Source of the DNA: an uncultured Prevotella sp.
Lineage (GTDB): Bacteria > Bacteroidota > Bacteroidia > Bacteroidales > Bacteroidaceae
Direction of reading: 5' to 3'
DNA length: 12,053 nt
Assembly: GCF_900549175.1 (NCBI RefSeq)
Contig: NZ_URNN01000112.1
Coordinates: 1 to 12,053, forward strand
Below the pieces are notes generated by a model. The model did no database searches. It was not told where the DNA came from and saw nothing but the letters and a program-made list of their open reading frames with translations. The translations under genes were made by a program, and so were the position numbers. The stretch's first letter is position 1. Each line of letters starts with the position of its first letter. This document shows positions 6,630 through 12,053 of this stretch, piece by piece.

Positions 6630-8042
6630 TGTGAAGCCCCACAGCGACGAGCCTCCGTAACTGAAGAACGGCAAGGGAATGCCGATGACGGGGGTAAGTC
6701 CGAGCACCATGCCCACATTGATAAACACATGGAAGAGGAACACCGACAGCACAGAGTAGCCGTAGACACGCCCGAAACGGTACGGCTGGCGTTCGGCAAG
6801 ATGTATCAGCCGCAGGATAAGCGCGAGAAACAGCAGCAGCACTCCTGCCGAACCGAGAAAGCCCTCCTCCTCGCCGACGGTGCAGAAGATGAAGTCGGTG
6901 TCCTGCTCGGGCACAAACTTCAGCTTGGTCTGCGTGCCGTTGAGGAATCCCTTGCCCTCAAGACCTCCCGACCCGATGGCAATCTCGCTCTGGTGGACAT
7001 TATATCCCGCACCGGCAAGATCTTCCTCCAGTCCTAAAAGCACGTTTATACGAACGCGCTGATGGGGTTCCATCACGTTGTTAAGCACATAATCTGCCGA
7101 ATAGAAGAAAGCTATGGAACCTATTGCGAAAGCCAGTATCAGGAAGTAGGCCGACAGGCGCGTGGCAAGTGCCCGCCACAAAAGCATGACAATCATGACA
7201 ACGCACATGGCAAGTTGCACATATACGATGTCGAAAGGTATCACATATTCGGAGAAAAGCAGGAAGAGGGCCGTGATGCCGACACAATACAATACGATGT
7301 TCCACATCAGCCGCCGGTCGCGGCAATACACCCACACCATCACGGCCGTGAATATCTGCACAAGGAGCAGCACGACAAACTTGCCTACAGAAGCGGGTGT
7401 ATCAAACAGCATGGTCTCCTCGAACCTGATGCCCACCACAAAATAAACCACAGCCGCAAGCCCCGTAAACAGTATACTGCCCGGCATCCCCTCACGATAG
7501 AACACAAGAAAGAATGACAGATAAACAAGGGCCGAACCCGTCTCGCGCTGCAGAATGATGAAAATCATCGGCAGGAGGATGATGGCCAGCGTTGCGGCAA
7601 AATGCTTCCAACGGTGTATGTTGTACCCGTAAGTGCTCATGAACTTGGCCAGGGCAAGAGCCGTTGCAAACTTGGCGAACTCTGCCGGCTGGAGCCTCAA
7701 CGGCCCCATGACGAGCCACGACCGCGACCCTTTAATCTGGTGCGGATTGAAGATTGTGGCAAACAGCAGCAACAGCAGCACGGCATAAATCACATAAGAG
7801 AACGTGTCGTAGAAACGGTCGTCGAGCATGAGCAGCACAAAGCCCAGACAGACGGACGTGCCTATCCACACTATCTGCATGCCCGAACGGGTGTCGAGAC
7901 TGAAGATGTCGGTGTCTCCGTATGTGTAACTTGCCCCGCACACGCTCAACCATCCGAAAGTGAGCAGGGCCAGATAGATGCCTATCGTCCACCAGTCGAG
8001 CGACCGCAGCACACCCGACTGCTTATCTGTTTCTCGTGCCAT
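6573..8042 (-). CDS. rodA: RodA, SEDS peptidoglycan glycosyltransferase
   Basis: RodA polymerises lipid II into glycan strands in the inner membrane as part of the elongation complex, paired with PBP2. The 489-residue protein is almost all membrane segments. It shows the SEDS signatures: QPAEFAKFATALALA (Gln118 to Glu121 region), then AIGSGGLEGKGFLNGTQ, then VPEQDTDFIF with Asp383 aligning with the proposed catalytic Asp262 of E. coli RodA. The end carries PVIGIPLPFFSYGGSS. It is about 120 residues longer than E. coli RodA. Most of the extra length lies between Glu121 and the RVRINVLL segment near 328, which holds several additional hydrophobic stretches. The ATG at 8042 lies within the end of mrdA (20-base overlap), showing translational coupling. 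It is the last gene of the leftward mre operon, and its final 57 bases overlap gldH tail-to-tail. Confidence 0.95.
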   Translation of the reverse strand: MARETDKQSGVLRSLDWWTIGIYLALLTFGWLSVCGASYTYGDTDIFSLDTRSGMQIVWIGTSVCLGFVLLMLDDRFYDTFSYVIYAVLLLLLFATIFNPHQIKGSRSWLVMGPLRLQPAEFAKFATALALAKFMSTYGYNIHRWKHFAATLAIILLPMIFIILQRETGSALVYLSFFLVFYREGMPGSILFTGLAAVVYFVVGIRFEETMLFDTPASVGKFVVLLLVQIFTAVMVWVYCRDRRLMWNIVLYCVGITALFLLFSEYVIPFDIVYVQLAMCVVMIVMLLWRALATRLSAYFLILAFAIGSIAFFYSADYVLNNVMEPHQRVRINVLLGLEEDLAGAGYNVHQSEIAIGSGGLEGKGFLNGTQTKLKFVPEQDTDFIFCTVGEEEGFLGSAGVLLLFLALILRLIHLAERQPYRFGRVYGYSVLSVFLFHVFINVGMVLGLTPVIGIPLPFFSYGGSSLWGFTLLLFIFLRIDAGRNMVRK

Positions 8043-9864
8043 AAGATATACGTCTGTGTTGGAAGTCGTCGGCCTTCTTGAGCGACTCTTCCGAAAGTTT
8101 ACCGTTTATATATTGTTCCATCATCAGCGAGCCGATAGGCACGCCATACTCAGCCCCGAAGCCACCGTTCTCCACATACACGGCGATGGCTATCTTCGGG
8201 TCATCCTTCGGTGCAAATCCCATGAAGACCGAGTGGTCCTGACCGCGGTTCTGCGCCGTTCCCGTCTTGCCGCACACCTCATAGTCAGGCCGGTTGGCCG
8301 CACGGCACGTACCTCGGAGCACAGCCCCGCGCATGCCGGCCACCACCGTTTCGTAAGCCGCACGTCCGGCCTTGGTGTAATGCCTCTGCGTGTAAACGGT
8401 GTCAAGCGGTTCGCCCTCCACCTTGCGCACAACGTGAGGCACATAGTAGTAGCCACGGTTGGCGATAGTGGCACCGAGGTTGGCTATCTGCAGCGGGGTG
8501 AGCGTAACCTCACCCTGCCCTATCGAAATACTTATTATGGTAAGTCCGTTCCACGACTTGTGGTATGCCTCGTCGTAGAAGTCGGCATTGGGTATCAGCC
8601 CGCGCTTCTCGCCCGGCAGATCGATACCGAGCTTATAGCCGAACCCCATGCTCACCATGTAGTCGCGCCAGCAGTTCATGGCGTTCTGCACACTGCCGTA
8701 TTTCTTCTTGTTGCCTATCATATAGTAAAGGCCCCAACAGAAATAGCCGTTGCACGACGTGGTGATGGCATCGACCAGCCCCAGCGGCGACCCGTGGCCG
8801 TGGCAGCCGACGTGCAGTCCGCGGTAATAGAATCCGTGGTTGCACGAGAACGCCGTGGATGGGGTTATTATTCCCTCGCTGAGATATGTGAGAGCCTGCG
8901 TGGTCTTGAACGTAGAGCCCGGCGGATAGAGTCCCATTATGCTTCGGTTTATCAAGGGCTTCCATGCGTCGAGACTCAGGCGCGCATGGTTGCGGCTGCG
9001 CTCACGGCCCACCATGATGCGCGGGTCGTACGTAGGCGATGACACCATGCAGAGCACCTCACCCGTAGACGGCTCTATGGCCACGATGCTTCCTATCTTG
9101 CCTTCGAGCAGCCGTTCGCCAAGAGCCTGTAGGTTGACGTCGATACCCAGAGTGAGATTCTTTCCCGGCACAGGGCGTCGGTCGAGTGCCCCGTTCTGAT
9201 AACTGCCCTGCACCCTGCCATGGGCGTCGCGCAGCAATATCTGCATGCCCTTCTCGCCACGCAACTGTTTCTCGTAGCTGCGTTCCACGCCGAGCTTGCC
9301 TATGTAGTCGCCGGGCTGGTAATAGTCATCGCCCTCTATGTCTGCCGGCGACACCTCGGCCATATCCCCCAGCACGTGTGCCGCATAAGGATACTGGTAC
9401 TGCCGGATGCTTCGGCGCTGTATGTAGAAGCCGGGGAATCGGAAAATCTTCTCCTGGAAAAAGCTGAAATCCTTGTCAGACAACTGGTTCATGAACAGTT
9501 GCTGCGTAAACGGCGAATAGCCCGGCGAATGTTTTATCTTCTCCATGCGCTCGTCAAAATACTCACGTGTGATGCCCAGTGCATTGCAGAGTTCGGTGGT
9601 GTCAATCTTGCCGCGGGCCTCACGCATCACAACCATGATGTCGTAAGCGGGCTGATTGTACACGAGCAACTTGCCGTTGCGGTCGGTAATGATGCCGCGC
9701 GACGGAAACTCCACCTTTTTCAGAAAAGCATTTGAGTCGGCATTCTTCTTATAGTCGTCACTCATGAGCTGCAGGAAGAACAGCCGCACGATGTAGACCG
9801 TCACTATCACCACTGCCACACCGGCAATGACGAAACGCCTGTTTTCGAGTCCGTAGTCTTTCAT
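8023..9864 (-). CDS. mrdA: Penicillin-binding protein 2, elongation transpeptidase
   Basis: This 613-residue class B penicillin-binding protein crosslinks the glycan made by RodA during side-wall growth. It has a short cytoplasmic N terminus, one membrane anchor (about residues 10-30, VIAGVAVVIVTVYIVRLFFL) and a periplasmic pedestal domain. In the transpeptidase domain all three active-site motifs are intact: STFK with nucleophile Ser317 and Lys320, SCN with Ser370 to Asn372, and KTG at 533-535. The conserved YPPGSTFK and CGKTGTAQN contexts are typical of PBP2. FtsI is the main alternative; the position between mreD and rodA and the RodA overlap favour PBP2. It starts 21 bases after mreD and overlaps rodA by 20 bases. 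It is the expected target of mecillinam-type beta-lactams by family knowledge. Confidence 0.95.
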   Translation of the reverse strand: MKDYGLENRRFVIAGVAVVIVTVYIVRLFFLQLMSDDYKKNADSNAFLKKVEFPSRGIITDRNGKLLVYNQPAYDIMVVMREARGKIDTTELCNALGITREYFDERMEKIKHSPGYSPFTQQLFMNQLSDKDFSFFQEKIFRFPGFYIQRRSIRQYQYPYAAHVLGDMAEVSPADIEGDDYYQPGDYIGKLGVERSYEKQLRGEKGMQILLRDAHGRVQGSYQNGALDRRPVPGKNLTLGIDVNLQALGERLLEGKIGSIVAIEPSTGEVLCMVSSPTYDPRIMVGRERSRNHARLSLDAWKPLINRSIMGLYPPGSTFKTTQALTYLSEGIITPSTAFSCNHGFYYRGLHVGCHGHGSPLGLVDAITTSCNGYFCWGLYYMIGNKKKYGSVQNAMNCWRDYMVSMGFGYKLGIDLPGEKRGLIPNADFYDEAYHKSWNGLTIISISIGQGEVTLTPLQIANLGATIANRGYYYVPHVVRKVEGEPLDTVYTQRHYTKAGRAAYETVVAGMRGAVLRGTCRAANRPDYEVCGKTGTAQNRGQDHSVFMGFAPKDDPKIAIAVYVENGGFGAEYGVPIGSLMMEQYINGKLSEESLKKADDFQHRRISYGTRNR

Positions 9865-9885
9865 ATCAAAGCCCCATTTCCCGCA

Positions 9886-10386
9886 TCACCGTTTCCTCAC
9901 ACTCTCCAACGTCACCATGAGCAGCACCGTAAGCGCCGTGCTGCCTCCCACACACTCCAGCCAATACAGCAGGTTGAAGAAGTGGAACGTCTCAAGCGCA
10001 AAAAAGGCGAGACAGTGGAGAAGCACCAGCACCGTGGCGTAAAAGACAAACTTGGCCACACCCATCGTCTCCACCGACGGCGCTATGTCATCGGGAGCCT
10101 CGCGCGGTATGAACAAGTTGAAGAAATAGGGTTGCACCGCCCCCACCAGCGTAAGCGAAGCGGCTGCCACGCCCGGCGTATTGGAGAAGATGTCGACGGC
10201 AAGCCCCAGCATAAAGCTCCACAGGAGTATGCCCCAATGCGGATAATCATGCGGAGTTATGATTATCAGATAGACATAAAGCAACGGCGTGGCACAGTCA
10301 AGCAGATGGATACGGTTGAAAATCAATGCCTGAGCCAGACACAGTGCCACAAATCCGCCCATTCGTTTTATCAAGTCGGTTGTCAT
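9886..10386 (-). CDS. mreD: MreD, rod-shape-determining membrane protein
   Basis: MreD is a small integral membrane protein that bridges MreC and the elongation enzymes. The 166-residue product is nearly all hydrophobic, with about five predicted membrane stretches (for example ALIFNRIHLL, WGILLWSFMLGLAVDIFS and LLHCLAFFALETF). The GLAVDIFSNTPG segment resembles the conserved G..xD.......G region of MreD. Sequence conservation in this family is low, so the call rests largely on size, topology and position between mreC (35 bases upstream) and mrdA (21 bases downstream). The ATG at 10386 is the natural start; no earlier in-frame start before the mreC stop looks better. Confidence 0.88.
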   Translation of the reverse strand: MTTDLIKRMGGFVALCLAQALIFNRIHLLDCATPLLYVYLIIITPHDYPHWGILLWSFMLGLAVDIFSNTPGVAAASLTLVGAVQPYFFNLFIPREAPDDIAPSVETMGVAKFVFYATVLVLLHCLAFFALETFHFFNLLYWLECVGGSTALTVLLMVTLESVRKR

Positions 10387-10421
10387 ATACGCCTCTTTGT
10401 TCGTTGTTTGTCGAAAATATC

Positions 10422-11285
10422 TTATCTGCTCTTGCCACGCAGCGAGTCGCGGGCCGCTTCCATCAGCACCGCCCGCTCGGCAATGCTGCCGTCGCTGACC
10501 ACATACACATCGCGCAGACGGCCGAAGTCGGTGGCGAGATTTACCTTCAGGCGGTATGACAGTCCGTCACGCGAGTTGTACACCTGCTCTATCTTACCCA
10601 CCGGCACCCCCTGGGGAAATATCGACGAATAACCGTTGGTCTCCACCCAGTCGCCGCGCTTGAAGTGTGCATGGCGCGGAATATCCTCCACAAACGCCAC
10701 CGTAGGGTCACCCCCGCTCCACCGCAGATAGCCGAAATAGCCACGCTTGCGGATGGTGCAGCTGATGCGCGAGTTGATGTTGATGACGGGCATCACTATC
10801 GAATAGTGTTCTGACACCATGTAGACCACGCCCACAACGCCAAGTCCGCAGGCCACGCCCATGTCCGTCTTCACGCCGTCGGCACTGCCGCGGTCGATGG
10901 TTATCAGGTTGTTCTCACGATTAAGCGAATTGCTGACCACTTTGGCCGGTATCAGATCGTACTGTTTAAGCAGTTCGGTACCGTTGTGTCCTGCGACGGC
11001 GGTGTCGCCCGTGGCATCAGCGTAAAGGCGTGACAACTGGTTCACCTGACGTTCCAGATAGAAGTTGCGCAGGGTCAGCTCCTTGTTGATTCCGGTCAAC
11101 GAGAAAAACGACTCGACATCCGCCTCCCACTCATATATCTTTCCGGTGACGGCATTGGCCGATGTGAGCCAAACGCTGCCCTGATAACCGTTGTACCTGA
11201 ACAACAGCACCATACTAATCACCTCAAGAAGTACGAACAGAAGCCAATGACCCGACTTCGCCAAAAATTCCAACAGGTTACGCAC
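10422..11285 (-). CDS. mreC: MreC, rod-shape-determining protein
   Basis: MreC is a bitopic periplasmic protein that activates PBP2 and RodA and links them to MreB. The 287-residue product has one membrane segment (about residues 13-30), a short helix or coiled coil (about 68-90, LTLRNFYLERQVNQLSRLYA), then the double beta-barrel MreC domain with LITIDRGSADGV and GLGVVGVVYMVSEHYS. The start is GTG at 11285-11283. Protein context favours it: MRNLLEFL is the usual opening of Bacteroidales MreC, and no ATG upstream fits. The start codon overlaps the first unit of an 18-copy heptamer array, so the whole leader of this gene is repeat sequence. The gap to mreB is 223 bases, unusually long inside an otherwise tight operon. 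Confidence 0.92.
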   Translation of the reverse strand: MRNLLEFLAKSGHWLLFVLLEVISMVLLFRYNGYQGSVWLTSANAVTGKIYEWEADVESFFSLTGINKELTLRNFYLERQVNQLSRLYADATGDTAVAGHNGTELLKQYDLIPAKVVSNSLNRENNLITIDRGSADGVKTDMGVACGLGVVGVVYMVSEHYSIVMPVININSRISCTIRKRGYFGYLRWSGGDPTVAFVEDIPRHAHFKRGDWVETNGYSSIFPQGVPVGKIEQVYNSRDGLSYRLKVNLATDFGRLRDVYVVSDGSIAERAVLMEAARDSLRGKSR

Positions 11286-11409
11286 TTTTAACTTGTAACT
11301 TTTAACTTGTAACGTTAAACTTGTAACTTTTAACTTGTAACTTTTAACTTGTAACTTTTAACTTTTAACTTTAAACTTGTAACTTTAAACGCTAAACTTG
11401 CAACTTTAA
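11284..11409. repeat. Heptamer tandem array, 18 units, upstream of mreC
   Basis: Eighteen consecutive 7-base units follow each other with no slip in phase. Six read ACTTTTA, six ACTTGTA, three ACTTTAA, and one each ACGTTAA, ACGCTAA and ACTTGCA. The two main units often alternate, giving a 14-base higher-order repeat. Units become more divergent towards the right end. The left end overlaps two bases of the mreC GTG start codon. Seven is not a multiple of three and no open frame uses the array, so it is non-coding. In the mreC message it would read as an A-rich, G/U-containing leader. Confidence 0.95.
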
Positions 11410-11465
11410 GCCGTAGGCATGGTTTACAAGTCGAGACACCCGGGCACACCGGCCAAGAGTAATCA
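11410..11465. other. Unique spacer between the two heptamer arrays
   Basis: This 56-base stretch separates the two arrays and is much more GC-rich (CCCGGGCACACCGGCC at 11439-11454). GTTTACAAG at 11422-11430 looks like a degenerate unit of the right-hand, inverted array. I see no TAnnTTTG promoter for mreC on the minus strand here, and no open frame. Confidence 0.5.
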
Positions 11466-11508
11466 TAAAGTTTAAAGTTACAAGTTCAAAGTTACAAGTT
11501 TAAAAGTT
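11466..11508. repeat. Inverted companion heptamer array next to mreB stop
   Basis: Five phased 7-base units (TAAAGTT, TAAAGTT, ACAAGTT, CAAAGTT, ACAAGTT; 11466-11500) and a partial sixth read as reverse complements of the left array. They reach the mreB stop codon at 11509-11511. The stretch 11484-11503 pairs with 11371-11390 over 19 of 20 positions, so the two arrays can form a long stem around the GC-rich spacer. Confidence 0.9.
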
Positions 11509-12053
11509 TTATCGCATCAGGAACGAGAAGCGGTCGACGTTCTTCAGTGCTATGCCAGCACCGCGTGCCACACTGTGCAACGGGTCTTCAGCCACATGGA
11601 ACTGGATGTTGATCTTGTCTGTCAGACGCTTGTTGAGTCCGCGCAACAGGGCGCCGCCACCGCTCAGATAGATACCGTTCTTCACGATATCGGCATAAAG
11701 TTCGGGCGGGGTGTTCTCCAGTGCCGACAGCACCGCATTCTCTATCTTGGCCACCGTCTTGTCAAGGCAGTGGGCTATCTCCTGATAGCACACCGGCACC
11801 TCCATGGGCAGGGCCGTGATGCGGTTGGGGCCGTGCACCACATAGTCTTCGGGAGCCTCCTCGCCAAGGTCGGTAAGCGCCGACCCCACGTGTATCTTGA
11901 TGCGCTCGGCCATACGTTCGCTCACCTTCACATTGTGCTGACGGCTCATATACTCCTGAATGTCCGCAGTAAAGTCATCACCCGCTATGCGGATGGAATT
12001 GTTGGCTACGATACCACCCAAGGAGATAACGGCAATTTCCGTAGAACCACCAC
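11509..12053 (-). CDS. mreB: MreB actin-like protein, C-terminal part (5' end outside window)
   Basis: MreB is the actin-like ATPase whose membrane-bound filaments orient side-wall synthesis. The window holds the last 180 residues. The frame is open to the right edge, where GGSTEIAVISLGGIVA is the second phosphate-binding motif of the actin fold. The first in-frame start-like codon (TTG at 12021) lies inside that motif and is not a real start. SGGGALLRGLNKRL near the C terminus is the adenosine-binding motif. The sequence ends at DRFSFLMR before TAA at 11511-11509. It is the first visible gene of the mre operon; its promoter and any upstream genes are outside the window. The inverted heptamer array begins at its stop codon. 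Confidence 0.96.
   Translation of the reverse strand, partial: GGSTEIAVISLGGIVANNSIRIAGDDFTADIQEYMSRQHNVKVSERMAERIKIHVGSALTDLGEEAPEDYVVHGPNRITALPMEVPVCYQEIAHCLDKTVAKIENAVLSALENTPPELYADIVKNGIYLSGGGALLRGLNKRLTDKINIQFHVAEDPLHSVARGAGIALKNVDRFSFLMR

Noticed and set aside
7978..9042. A 354-residue plus-strand frame opposite mrdA
   Set aside because: PBP2 motifs STFK, SCN and KTG lie on the minus strand. The opposite frame is a shadow.
11284..11508. CRISPR array
   Set aside because: Units are 7 bases and directly contiguous with no spacers, and no cas genes are present.
12019..12021. TTG as the mreB start
   Set aside because: The frame continues to the window edge with the conserved GGSTEIAVIS motif upstream of it, so this is an internal leucine codon.

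Overview
The window looks like a housekeeping segment of a Bacteroidota chromosome, most likely Prevotella-like. Three things point that way. Promoters have the phylum's TAnnTTTG -7 box: 299-306 (+), 2464-2471 (+) and 47-54 (-). A gliding-motility lipoprotein gene, gldH, is present. The order mreB-mreC-mreD-mrdA-rodA is typical of the phylum. The delta' subunit lacks its zinc-binding cysteines, which I associate with Prevotella. The genus is an inference.

Layout. Positions 1-26 are the 5' end of a tRNA read leftward off the window, with its promoter at 47-78. A secreted GH51 alpha-L-arabinofuranosidase (342-2321, +) has its own promoter and ends at a strong hairpin (2361-2405). A rightward group follows: metF (2498-3457), holB/delta' (3558-4700), a RicT/YaaT-like PSP1-domain protein (4829-6091) and gldH (6078-6629). 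Only metF has a recognisable promoter, so the four may be co-transcribed. The second half is a leftward cell-shape operon entering from the right edge: mreB (partial), mreC, mreD, mrdA (PBP2), rodA. rodA and gldH converge and overlap by 57 bp.

How the genes work together. MreB filaments, MreC and MreD scaffold the RodA glycosyltransferase and PBP2 transpeptidase pair that builds the side wall. delta' is a clamp-loader component, and holB next to ricT recalls the holB-yaaT order of Bacillus. MetF feeds one-carbon units to methionine synthesis. The arabinofuranosidase trims arabinose from plant polysaccharides.

I see no wholly new multi-gene system. The unexplained structure is non-coding: (1) a perfectly phased 18-unit heptamer array, with an inverted companion array, fills most of the mreB-mreC gap and touches the mreC start codon; (2) a near-perfect terminator-like hairpin plus six Ts lies inside the signal-peptide codons of gldH; (3) a tiny upstream ORF ends in the loop of a hairpin ahead of ricT.
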